Shown one piece after another: positions 1 through 10,877 of a stretch of DNA of 64,000 nucleotides (positions are counted from its first letter, which is position 1; every line of letters starts with the position of its first letter). The stretch is taken from NCBI GenBank assembly GCA_047967505.1, contig CM106540.1. One strand, written 5' to 3'. Under the pieces are notes generated by a model. The model saw only the letters and a program-made list of their open reading frames with translations, had not been told where the DNA came from and made no database searches. Both the position numbers and the translations under genes were made by a program. The stretch comes from Dipteris shenzhenensis. Lineage: Eukaryota > Polypodiophyta > Polypodiopsida > Gleicheniales.

Positions 1-1069
1 GCGCAGGGAGTCGTTGCAGCAGATGAGTCTTCTGAAGCTTCGAGTGCTCAAAGCTCAGTTACCGATGACGTAGGATAGGCACAAGTGACCCATATGTGGA
101 GCTAGTAGTACTGTAGCCTCTCTCCTCTAGGGTGAAGCTACATGCATGGGAAGCTCTAAGTCAGCCAAGAGCTTGGCAGTGATGGCTGAGAGCCATTGTA
201 GAAGAGCAGCTTGCGAGTGGAAGTCTATCTTTTGTTGGTTGCCATAGAAGGGCTACGGGTGCTACTATGAAGGTTGCAAAGGCTGGCTAAGGAGCTAAGA
301 GTGATTTTGAAGGAGCTGTCCTCTGAAGTGGAGCTGCTACATTGTTGGCCAATGGAGATAGCACCTCTAGAGTTCGTGTCTCTGCTTCCAAGGTCGATGG
401 TTGTTGCTGATATTGCTGAGAAAATACCGATCAATCGTTGGGTTGGAGATGGCGCTATTCTCAGACTCAATCTCATTGTTGGCTACCTCAGTCTCATCGG
501 CTGTTGCCTCTCTCTCTCTCTCAATCTTTCAAAGGAGTAGAGATCATTCCTTATACTCTCATGAACTCTCTCACACAAAGATAAGAAAGATGGGACTCTC
601 TCACAACATAAAAGAAAATCTCTCTTTAATGAGCTATACAACACTCATCTACCTAGGCTTTATGGGCAACCTATGCTCTGATACCATGATAAAAATACAA
701 TATGTGATCTCCACTAAGCCTAGTGCACACAAGATCGACAGAAGAACTAAGGAGGCTCAAAGCACACTACATAAGACATGAGAGGGAGATAGCAAATGTA
801 TATCTATATATTTCAATCAATACATGATAGGCTTCTTATATAGAGAGAGCCTTTAGAATAGTCAACACATGTGGGATCCTCTGATCCACATCTCTCTTTG
901 TGGATATCCTCAATTCACATCTCCACAACATGTAGTCCACATCCTAGGGTGGCTACTTTGATTCTTTCCTTAGCACATACCTTAGTCTTTAATCTATGTG
1001 CTTATGGCACCATATCTCAACACCTTGCACAGCACAGTTTGCTCAGCTATAGGACTTGGCAAAGTGGCA
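1..1069. other. No recognisable gene
   Basis: Short open frames on both strands end at frequent stops and resemble nothing I know. A small CT run lies near 507-527. The sequence is probably old repeat debris. Confidence 0.4.
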
Positions 1070-1570
1070 TTAGAATATATTTTGCTCATCATGTTTGCAT
1101 ATTCTCTATGCACATGGACCATGGTGTGTACAGAATTGGGGCCTTTTGTCCATTTAGAATACACAAGTCATGTGGAGAAGTCCCACAATAGAGCCAAGGC
1201 AACCTACTTCAAAAACTCAAGGCCTTGTGGTGGTGTCACTTGTAGCAATGCATTGCATGAGATGTTTGACTAGTTTTTTAGATGTTTACTAGGTAGGACT
1301 TTGAAGTTTGAAAAGGAAAAGGCATCAAAACTTCCAAAAGAAGTTCAAATTGTATCAAATAATGGAAGTCATAGTGCTTGGAAAGCTTCCATAGGGAGTT
1401 GAGGAGTGGCATGTTGGTTGCAAGCTAGAGTGAGAGAAGGGATTAGATGGGTCCAACAAGCAAAGTGGTACATCCATGGCTTGCATTGATTGGTCTTCAA
1501 ACACAAGAGTTGCAGTCGGTGCACCCATCCTAACAATTGAAGTCCATAAGAACAAAAGCGCTTGCAAGAC
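1070..1570 (+). pseudogene. Family U relic, copy 3 (C-terminal part only)
   Basis: This block aligns at DNA and protein level with 36230-36690. It encodes a VEKSHNRAKATYF stretch, then a glycine pair, then NALHEMFD and FFRC. The same block occurs in family U copy 1 (KSHY..AKAPYF, NALHEMFNWFFRC) and more distantly in copy 2 (MEKSHYTARNAFF, NSLKEVFQWFFRG near 52350-52480). A stop replaces the residue before FFRC. Only the C-terminal third of the family seems present. Similarity to copy 1 continues at DNA level past the coding block to about 1560. No function can be assigned. Confidence 0.5.
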
Positions 1571-1765
1571 CATAGCTATTTTATCCTATATAGGCTTTCA
1601 AAGCCATAACTATTTTAACTCTTAACATTTGAAGCTACAGATTGGTCCTCCTCTATCTATTTAGCAAGATGAATATATTTCAGAGGTCTTTTGCAATACA
1701 ATCATAGAGCTTTAAAGATCTAAATGTTGTAAACCCATGAGAAGGAGCCTTTGTAAGGTAAAAGC

Positions 1766-1915
1766 AATGGCTCATGATGTGGCACAACCATATCAAGATG
1801 TAGATAGACCATCTCAGGATGTGCCTAGACCATCTCATGATGTGGTAGGACCATCTCCCTCATGATGTCACAAGATCATCTCATGATGTCACGGACCATC
1901 TCATGATGGTGGTTT
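1766..1915 (+). repeat. Degenerate minisatellite, unit around GACCATCTCATGATGT
   Basis: Six or so imperfect copies of a unit of roughly 18-27 bases built on gaccatctcatgatgtgg. In one frame the first copies read as a DVxRPSxDV peptide repeat, but the frame breaks later. It may be the low-complexity part of a dead gene that continues to about 2164. Confidence 0.55.
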
Positions 1916-1924
1916 GACTCTACG

Positions 1925-4040
1925 GTTCTAGGTGATGCACAACAGGGGTCAACAAAGAAAGGTGCTAAACGAGTGGAGGTTGCAAAGTACAAAAAGATGA
2001 TTCAAGCAGATATCTTACAAGAATGTATGTCACGAGTCTACATGAAGACATCCACAACACCCCCTCTTATCCCTCTTTGTAGGTTGGTGGCCAATGAGCC
2101 GATTCAAACTATAGCAAATAATGTGATGGACCTCTATAAGAGCTTCCACAATAGGGTTATTTAATTGGGAGAGGGGATTTCCTTGTGTCCCTTAGTAGAC
2201 CTAGAGAGGACCCCTTGGAGCTCTCGGATGATGATGTACAATCATGGGATCCCATATGGAGGGTGGTGAATGATGAATTTGAGGCCGATCTAGCTATAAA
2301 CCCTCAATAGTAATTTTTAAGTGGGAAGAGATTTTTTGTATGGGATGGGAAACATAGCCTAAAAGCGTGGTCCGAACTTGTAAGGATAGGTAACCCAATA
2401 CAAGCATGCTTCTCCCTTCTCATTTAGTAAAATTGATTGGTTTGTATACTTAACCACATGCCATCTATTTTGCAGTTTATCCAACCCATCTGAAGAGGCA
2501 TGTTAGGGTGCAATGCACATTTCTTTCATTTGATCATGCCCAAGAAGGGGAGGTGTTGCTAGCATTGGCAAAGATGAATAGGTAAGGACTTAAATAGGGG
2601 GAAATTGTGCTTCATGGATGTTGTATGAATTGCTACCAATTAATGCAATGTGTAAAATCTTATGTCGCTCACTCGTGTTCACATGCCGCACACCATTGCC
2701 CATGATGCCTTCCTCATGAACAAGTTTGGCTAGTCAAACATGGACACGTTGCTGAGGCACTTTGATGATAAGGACAAGTAGTGGATCCAAATTGCCATGG
2801 CAATTGAGAAGAAGGCTCCAATAAAACCTTGGTATAATATGCCAATGTCAATCCTCTCCCAGTTTGTTTTCAAGGTCTGTATCAAACTTGTTGCTAGTTT
2901 CACTCACCTTGCCAAGTTCAGAAACCTCTTTTTTATAACTATTTAGGACCCACTTTGTTGATTGCAACATTACTCTCTATGTATAAACATGTTTTGTTGC
3001 AGGAGGATTTTAGAAAAAAGTATGACAAAGAGATGGCAAGGGTGGATACCAGCCAGCTGACCTTGGAGCAATGCAAGGCCGCGCATGAGGCCACTATAAG
3101 AAAGGCAGAGGAGAAGGTGAAGGATAAGAGCTACAAGATTGGCTACATAGCTAATCCTGCTAATGGGGCTGAGTTTTCCCGGTTAGGTATTTCTTTTGAC
3201 ACACATCTTTAATCTTCTCTAGGAAAAAATTGCTCTTGCAAATTTTAGTAGGTGATGAGGGTGTGCAAGCAGAGTTGGGCATGCCAAAAGACAGAGGAAA
3301 GACAACAAAGAGTGTAGAAGGTACATAGAGAAGGAGACGTATTGGACAATTGATAGCACGTGTGTTGGACATAGCTAATGCCATGGATGTTGAGGTTGCA
3401 GAGGGTGTGGACATGCATGTTGAGTGCATGAAATACCTTCGGGCCTGTCACAATAAGAATTTTCAGTATGCCTTCATTTCCTTGTAGCCAGACATGAAAA
3501 GTTCCCTCACTAAAGATAAACAACCAGAACATGACAAATTAGTGACAAGGGTTGTCTGCTAGGAGTAAGAGAGGTTATCTTTGTGGTTTGTAGTCCTTCT
3601 TATTTTGTAGACATTTCTAGTCCTTGTTTGAAGTTAACATGTTTTGTTGCAAAGGTTCTTTATCCAAATCCTGAGGGAGAAGAAGATATTGGAAGCTGTA
3701 AGAAGGTGAAATTTTTCTTACCTTGAAATTTAGAAGCGCCATGAGCTTCTTCTTGGATTTCACCTCTTTCACCTCCAACAAGACCTCTAGATCTTCTAAG
3801 AAGTGATTATGAAGGAGGAGTCTTCTAAATATATATTGAGAGTTTAACTAAACATAAACTAATTATTTTCGTTAATACTTTTTTAAATATAAACACTCTT
3901 TTCTATACTCTCTCCTTTCACTCCAACATATACATATGGTGGGTAGTGTTATGGTCCACATGGTCAAGAGCAATGTTGGCACATCACGACTAGTGTAGAT
4001 AGATTTATTGTGGGCCAACGTGGACAATCCCATAAAGGGT
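1925..4040 (+). other. Decayed coding debris, unrecognised
   Basis: Two short plus-strand frames stand out. 1973-2164 is a 63-residue basic stretch that runs on from the minisatellite. 2955-3212 is 85 residues rich in Lys and Glu (EEDFRKKYDKEMARVD-like start) and probably coiled coil, entered through a tract resembling a splice acceptor (gttgcag at about 2996-3002). I recognise neither. The remainder (3540-4040) shows no coding signal. Confidence 0.3.
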
Positions 4041-4043
4041 AGA

Positions 4044-4731
4044 TGCCATCAAGTGCATTGCAACTCCAATGGACTGAGATGACAATTGAGATTTTCCATC
4101 CATGCAATTCTTTAGGTTGGTTGAGACACTCTTGGAGATCGCCCTTGAGAAAGATACATCATGTCCTTTCAGTTACTTTACTGCTACTTGAACCTACCAA
4201 AACTGGTTTCTCTTGTGTCCGAAAAGAAGTGAATGGTCTTCTTCCTGGCACATCTTGGAGTTCTGTTTGGCAAGCTTGAAATCTTGACTCCACGATCTTT
4301 ACTAATCTGAGCATTGGGGTATATGTCTAGAATAGTATCTTGTCTCTTCCACTGCTTGTTGGAAAAGTGTGCTTGCAAAATTCCTCCAAAATTTCCTAGA
4401 GCATTTCCAATCTCTCTTAGGATTGCCATGCCTTTAGTCTAGTGGCTGTGGAACTTGTGTCGTGCTAGTCGATCCTGCTGTAAAGTCTTGGCACCATACA
4501 ATTTTTGCTCAGTTTTCACGTAGCCTATACCACCATTTGTTCGAACAGAGATATGTGGCATGCTTCTAAGAAGATCACTCTTTGATAGAGTCTGAGCATC
4601 AACCATTCATTAGGGTTGAAACTGAGTGGAGGCAAATGGGTATCAAGGTAACATGGAACCTCTAGAATGAATTCCAATGTTTTGCATAAGATAGCACTTA
4701 GGCGAAGGAAGCGATCAATGTTGCCGTGCAT
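4044..4731 (-). pseudogene. Downstream continuation of the unrecognised minus-strand relic
   Basis: Minus-strand frames at 4525-4731 and 4184-4429 continue from the end of the longer relic upstream with only short breaks. They contain a patch of mixed leucine/aromatic sequence (ending SLFEQMVV) and then basic sequence. They are probably the 3' end of the same dead gene or element. No domain is recognised. Confidence 0.3.
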
Positions 4732-4743
4732 TATTTGCTCATG

Positions 4744-7390
4744 CTACTGAAGTGCTCGGATCATTGTGCCTTGGATATTCCATTCTTTGATCATTGGCCA
4801 ATTAATGGTGCGATCTTCATCTAAAGTGTGTATGTTGGCTTCCCATTTTTTACATCGTGGCACTGCATAGAACTTGGGATGGGTTCTGAGACATGGAGGT
4901 GCACGTAGGTACTCTTTCAAGAAGATTACATCAAAGAGCTTGGGACGGCACCAATCAAGTTGTGGATCCAACTTGCTTATCCAACCTTCACTAATTTGAT
5001 GCTGATGAAGGTTGGTAGGACAGTTGTCCAGGGTCCATCCACCTCGAGTTTTCATATCAGGATATTTGCTCCAAAATTCCTTGATGGGGTTACTGGGAAG
5101 TGGTATCTCATCAAAATCATACCCATCATTGGAACTTCGCATGGGAGTACGAATTGGATTATCCGAATCTTGATATTCAAAATCAAATACTGTGTCATTT
5201 TTTGCTAATGGAAGCACAAGTAGTGTCAGCAGTGATGACGCGGCATGGAGAGAATTTGGGGACATGGGGGAGAAATATGGAAGAGTATTAGTTGTGGAAG
5301 GGGGAGCAGAGTCGAGGGGGGGAAGAACTGGGCAAATTATTTGAGCAGCTTGGTAATCCTCGAGGGTAGGATTAGCAAGGGAAGGGAAGAAGCTAGGTGT
5401 GAGGGGCTCGTAAGTTTGTGACTGTTGGGTTAGTTGAAAATGGTGAGAGGCATGAGCAAAGAGACGATGGAGGGAATAGATGTTAGGATGAAGCTTGGGG
5501 AAGGTTAAGAGGGTGGTGGTAACAAGGGTAAGTGAGGTTATGAGGTTGGTAGAGAGAGTGGTTAGATATGGGAAGTTGGATGTGAGATAGGCCATGTCAT
5601 CTTCCGATACTTCTTTTGGCTCGTGCAATGGGATCATCAGCTGCATGGGTGGGATGTCAGTTATGACATGCATTGCAAATAATAGTGATGGCCTTTGTAG
5701 CAATGGCAACAAACCAGCCAATAACCTTGAGGGAAGGACTACCCACATGAGGCATACATATGCAATGAAAGCATCCGTCCTGAGTGCTATAAACCCGACA
5801 TGTGTAGACAGGCATAAGATATTTTTCTCATCTTCGAACAAGTGTTGGCAAATTATGCGCAGAGTTTTAGTCCCTATGTAACATTCCCATTTGATTGTTG
5901 GATGAGTGGATATGATCCGAATTTGGAGTTGCTTCCATTGGATAAGCACGCATGCGTTGAGGTGATCTTCCACTTGTAGAGCAGCCACAAGCTCTTGGTA
6001 CACCACTGTTGTGCATTGTAGTGGGGATTCATTGGTGTTGTCTTCCATTGCCTCATTGTTGTGCACCAGCAATTGGAGTTCAAGCTTGGAGATGATTATC
6101 TTTTGGGAGTGCATCTCATTCATTTTTTCTTTGTATTTTTGGTAGATGGTTGTATATGCCTCCTTAAGCTTTCTCATTTGCAAGGTGACCTTTGCCTATT
6201 AAGGAATGTCTTTAGTGGTATTGGAGCATTGGTCCAAGACTTGTGCTTGTGAAGTGCTGGCCTCTTTAGTGGTAGCAAGTTGGTTCTCTAAGATTCTGCA
6301 TTCCCTTGTAAGCTCATCAATGCTGAAGGCACGTACTGCCAAAGACTGTTTCATGTCTTCAAGCTTGTCTTTGCAATCTTGGAGCTCTTCTTCTTTGTGA
6401 ATTAGAGTGAATTGGGCTTGTGCCACTGCCTCCATCTGCTAAGTATGTGCGAAGGTCAATGAGTTGTAGCAGGTCTGTAGGATTGCCATTGCTTGTACTA
6501 CTTGCTGTTAGCTATGTTTGACTTTGATGGAGGTTGGAGGTCATGTCCCTCATTGCCTTCTCTTGAGCTTGGAGAGCTTAGTTCATGTGCACTTCTTCTA
6601 CCTCCTTCTCATCTATCTATGCCCGAAGTGCCTTGACCTCTATGGCAATTGCCTAGAATTGGTCTTCGAATTCTGTTGCAGTCTGTCTGTCCAATTCTCT
6701 TGCATATTCTTCCTTTGCCAAGCTAGTGAATAGTTCTGATATTTGGATCATTTGGCTAGCTTGATGTTGGAGAATGACAGACGGTGATGAGGACTGGTGA
6801 TACTACTGATACAAGTGGTGCCCATGTAGCCATCCTAATGATTCTGTAGTACTTATGGGAGGTTGTTCCAATGGTATTTCACTCACTTGTGTACAATAGT
6901 CATATTGTTGATCTGGCACTAGCTCCCCTTGTGGCTCATCGACTGGCATGGCATCGATGGGCAGTTCTAGTGCTGATGTAGCCTCAAGCTCTACTGGTGC
7001 TGATCTTTCCTTAGGCTCTGGTGTCGATCTTGCCTCAGGCTCTGGTTGCTACTGTTGTTGGAGATATATTGGTTGCAATTATGCATCGAGCCATAGCATT
7101 TCGTGGGGCAATTCCTCAATTCTGACCTCCAGAATAGGTATTTCTTCTAAGGCATCTGCACTTGCCAATGTGATAGTAGGAGAAGTTGGTGATGGCTCCC
7201 ATATTGGTGAGAAGGATATGTCCAACTCCTCAATTGGTTTTGGTGACTGGGCTAGAGTCATTTCTCATTCTTGTGGCTCTTTTTTAATGATTATAGCCGA
7301 AAAGTGTGGAATTTTACATTTTTGGCCTGATGAACCATCTAGTTTTTTTGTAAAGAAGATGACTAAGTGTTGGATCCAGTCTTGCTAGCT
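4744..7390 (-). pseudogene. Unrecognised coiled-coil / proline-rich protein relic
   Basis: On the minus strand a broken reading frame can be followed for about 2.6 kb. The first part (about 7390-6900) is acidic and proline-rich. The middle (about 6750-6200) is rich in Glu, Lys, Gln and Leu with heptad-like spacing, as in a coiled coil (for example EEELQDCKDKLEDMK). The last part is a 479-residue open frame (4744-6183, first ATG at 6177) with further coiled coil, a leucine/threonine-rich middle and a Trp/Pro-rich end. Stops and frame changes lie between the parts, so it is not functional as it stands. It may be a gag-like or accessory protein of a large retroelement, but I see no zinc knuckle, protease or polymerase near it. 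Other options are a dead host gene. The function is unknown. Confidence 0.4.
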
Positions 7391-7716
7391 TCCTACTCAA
7401 CAAAACAAATGTGCAAAGTGGAAGGGACCAATTCTTGTTGCACTTAACCCCCATGATTGTGCATAGGAATTGTGCTACTTCCTTGAGGCAAGGTTTAAGG
7501 ATGGTGTGAAGTAATATGCCATCCCCATGGAACAGTGTGCCCTTGGCAAGGAGAGGCTGTACTTTGAGAAATTTTGCATCGACAGGCCATGTAGGGTATT
7601 TGGCACCTTGTGTTGGGAGTGAGAAGGCCCTTTGAATGACTGTACTGTCGAGGATAATGCTGAGTGGGCTCTGATGTACAATGATGGTACCGTACTTGCC
7701 AACCTATGCATTGCTC

Positions 7717-7947
7717 TGATGGGCATTGGATAGTATGCTCACTGGTTGTTCTCCCTTAAAGGCACATTGTCCTTTAAGTGGGAGGTTGTGGGGGTTAAAG
7801 CTCATTGTGCCTTTACCTCGGTTATGTACAATACTCAAACACATATATAAATGAATGAAAAAGAAGATTAGGGTGGACCAAAACTTGTGTGGCTCTCTGT
7901 CTCTCTCTCTCCTTCTTCCGTTCTTACTTTTGTTAAGAGCACTCTCA
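7717..7947 (+). mobile_element. Family A Copia 3' end plus 3' LTR (truncated copy)
   Basis: From 7717 the sequence matches the last codons of family A RNase H (gatgggcattggatag), the short 3' untranslated segment and the polypurine stretch. A 161-bp LTR follows at 7787-7947 (TGTGGGGG ... CACTCTCA). It lacks the segment ttctgcacccacc present in the intact LTRs at 9266 and 14990. Everything 5' of the last few codons is missing. It ends abruptly against internal sequence of family B, so a family A copy probably once sat in the gag region of B and lost its 5' part together with the 5' part of B. Confidence 0.8.
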
Positions 7948-9265
7948 CTTCCAGTAGACAGGGTGATGACAGAAATGAGCATCTATTTATGGTGCAGCAC
8001 ATGACCAATTCTGTGACAAGTGCAGAAGAACGAAATGATGTGTGGTATGTTGACTTAGGTGCGTCAAACCACATGATAGGTCATGCAAAGTGGATGCAGG
8101 ATGCAAGGAAAATGGAAAAACCAGGATTTGTGGAGACTGTGATGATACTGCATAGCCTATTGTGCAGATCGGTAAAATTCCTTTGTCTATGCAGGATGGG
8201 AAAAAGAAATACCTGTCTGATGTATTTCATGTCTCGAACATCACCAAGAACCTAGTTTCTGTTGGTCAAATGGTTGAGCAGGGCTTGCAGGTCAGATTTA
8301 ATCCTCATGGATGCTTTGTTGAGGATATGAAAAATAATGGTCGCTTGATAGCAAAAGGAAAGAAGAAAGACAGGATGTTTACGTTGGATGCGGACATGCC
8401 TGAATTGAGTGCAGCAATGTTTGCACATGGGACCGGTGTAGTTGCAGATATTGATATCTGGCATAAACGCATTGGTCATGTTAATATACAGCGACTTAAA
8501 TCAATGCAAGCCCAAAATATTGTTGCAGGATAGCCTAAATTCAAGGTTGCAGAAATGCATAAGGTTTGTGAAGCTTGTCAATTTGGAAAACATGCAAGGA
8601 AACCATTTCCTAGGCATGTTCAAGAGAGTAAAAAGCCATTGGAATTAATCCACTCTGATGTGTGGATTACTAAAGCTGTATCTATTGGAGGCTGTCACTA
8701 TTTTGTCACTTTTATTGATGACTTCAGCAAAAAAGTTTGGGTGTATTTTATGAAAAAGAAAAATGAAGTGTTTGGGCACTTCAAAGCTTTTAAAGCTATG
8801 GTTGAAAAAGAAACAGGCCTGCAAATAAAATGCCTAAGATCAGATGGAGGGGAAGAGTACCTCTCAAATGAGTTTGCAAGGTTCCTACAGGAGCATGGCA
8901 TAAAGCAGCAATATTCATGCAGTCATACCCCACAGCAAAATGGACTTGTAGAAAGGAAAAACAGGCATATTGGAGAGGTATCTCGGGCCATGCTAAATGA
9001 AAAAGATCTACCAGATTATTATTGGGCTGAAGCAGTTGCTACAATAGTTTACATAATGAACAGGACTCCCACTGCAGCAATACATGGCATGACGCCAGAG
9101 GAGATGTATACTGGTAAGAAACCAGACATTTCTCATTTGAAAATTTTTTGTTGCATTGCCTATGTTCATGTGCCAAATGAGTTGAGGTCCAAGTTGGATC
9201 CAAAAGCTGAGAAGTGCATCTTTATTGGTTATTCTCTGCAACAGAAAGGGTATAGATGCTATAAC
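7948..9265 (+). pseudogene. Family B Copia polyprotein, 5' part: protease, GAG-pre-integrase, integrase
   Basis: The frame opens inside the protease region (WYVDLGASNHM; usual motif D-S/T-G-A, here DLGA). A frameshift follows near 8160. The GAG-pre-integrase motif follows (IWHKRIGHVN, about 8455-8485), then a stop at 8531-8533 and the integrase core. In the integrase I see IHSDVW, the second Asp in LRSDGGEEY, and the glutamate in LVERKNRHIGE, matching the DD35E pattern. The segment ends at KGYRCYN, exactly at the target site of the nested family A element, and the same protein resumes at 15176. Gag and 5' LTR are missing. With a frameshift and several stops it is dead and clearly older than family A. 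Confidence 0.85.
9261..9265. repeat. Target site duplication ATAAC (left)
   Basis: ATAAC lies directly before the TG of the left LTR and is repeated at 15171-15175 directly after the CA of the right LTR. Five-base duplications are usual for Copia integrases. Confidence 0.93.
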
Positions 9266-9446
9266 TGTGGGGGTTAAAGGTCACTGTGCCTTAACCCCAG
9301 TTATGTACAATACGCAAACACATATATAAATGAATGAAAAAGAAGATTAGGGTGGTTCTGCACCCACCAAAACTTGTGTGGCTCTCTGTCTCTCTCTCTC
9401 ACTCTCTCTCCCTCTTCCGTTCTTGCTTCCGTTGAGAGCACTCTCA
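9266..9446 (+). repeat. 5' LTR of family A
   Basis: Runs from TGTGGGGGTT to GCACTCTCA. It holds a TATA-like stretch (acatatataaatg, near 9321-9333) and a CT microsatellite (about 9381-9412). Identical to the right LTR at 180 of 181 positions. Confidence 0.93.
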
Positions 9447-9448
9447 AC

Positions 9449-9460
9449 TGGTATCAGAGC
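9449..9460 (+). promoter_or_regulatory. Primer-binding site (initiator methionine tRNA)
   Basis: TGGTATCAGAGC begins two bases after the LTR. It is the usual plant Copia primer-binding site complementary to the 3' end of initiator tRNA-Met. The same site follows the LTR at 45003-45199 (TGGTATCAGAG), and a mutated form (tagtatcagagc) follows the LTR at 57491-57660. Confidence 0.92.
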
Positions 9461-10877
9461 CCGGGTGATCTAGCTGAGCGTGCGTGAATGCTTTGAAGCT
9501 CAGCAGCTCTGTGGGAGGAAGGAGAAGCTCTGTGGGAAGCTTTGTGGGTGACTTTACTTGCATCCGAGTGTGCAGAGACCTTGGAGGAACCTTTGGAAAA
9601 GTCACTTTGGCTTTGCGAAGTGGTTTTTGAGAGCCTGTTAAGAGCTTTCAAAGAAAAAGTCGTTTTTTGAGCTTTTCCCTGTTCCGTTCAATGACAGAGA
9701 CTTCGTATTGACTTGTGGAGGCAACTATTGCTTGCTTTTGGTGTCCACATTACTTCAGGAGCTTGGAAACACCTTCATTCTTGAATCTGAGATCATTTCA
9801 GTGGATTTCTGACTCATTGTGTCAATTCCTGCGTTTTTTGCCCGGGTGTTGGAACTCAAGTTTGGAGCAACCATTTGCAGATCTGTCAGTTCCGATGGAC
9901 TCAGGAGGTCCTAAAACTTCTATGTTGCTCATCATTCGCACTCCGGTGGAGTTTACAGATAGCTCTGTTTCCAAAAACGTTTTTCAGTCCGTGTGTTGGA
10001 CCCAGTGATTGAGACCACGGTTTCCAAAACCGGTCTGTCCCATTGCGTTCCGGACGCCCAAAAACCCCTACCTATCAGTTCTTGCGTGATTCGGTGGAGG
10101 ATTTTCAGAGTTATAAATCTCTGTGTATTCGATTTCGTCTCTCTGTTATGCATTTTTTCATACTAAGGTTTTGAAACCTTAGATTTATGCCACATGGCAG
10201 TGGATAAGTATTGACTCCCATTTCTCACTCATCGGTTGGGATTTTGGAGTTCTGGCAGAAGAGAGATATTTGCAGATTTTCTTGCTGGTTCCGATTATGC
10301 AATGGCGCCCATGTTTTGAGGCATCTCAGGTTCTATTTTCAGTAGCGCTCATTACCGTGGGACTATGATTTCTTGAGCATACCTTATGCAGATCACTCTG
10401 GTTGCAGTTTGAGCAGTGTGCGCTCATTCGTGGTATGCATTGGGTTGCAATGGATGATTTATAGGCCATTTGGATGCATTGCGGTCCTTGTTGGATGTGC
10501 TGATAGGCCCAAATTGCCTTGTGGGATGCTATTTTTTATGGACGCTTTGCACATGGATGCTATTTTATGCTGAGGGACAGCTTTAACACATTGCAGGTGA
10601 CGCACTGATAGTGCTATGCTCTCTTGGATGAGACATTATTGATGCATATGCCAGTGGACAGTGTTTATGCTTGAGTCATTTGGCACTTATTGGCATTTTC
10701 TTTTGGGCCAGATTTGCTCATATGGATGCATAGTATATGCACATGAGTCAGATGCTTTGAGTTTTGAGTTTTGGTGATATTTCAGTCTATTGTGGCATAC
10801 ACATTTGGGTGCACCTGGTATTTGGTGTGATTCTCTGTTGCAGGCACTAGCATTTGGGATTTTGCTTTATTTGCATC
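9461..10877 (+). other. Family A untranslated leader (about 1.4 kb)
   Basis: There is no long open frame between the primer-binding site and the gag start. Short upstream ATGs are frequent. The leader is conserved in the copies at 45.2-46.4 kb and 57.7-59.1 kb. Just before gag, 10831-10843 (ttctctgttgcag) resembles a plant splice acceptor, and similar tracts sit at the same place in the copies ending near 59090 and 42401. Confidence 0.8.

Noticed and set aside
10373-10573. 66-residue open frame in the family A leader, also present near 58582
   Set aside because: It is conserved because the leader is conserved between copies; the frame is short and not maintained in the 45-46 kb copy.
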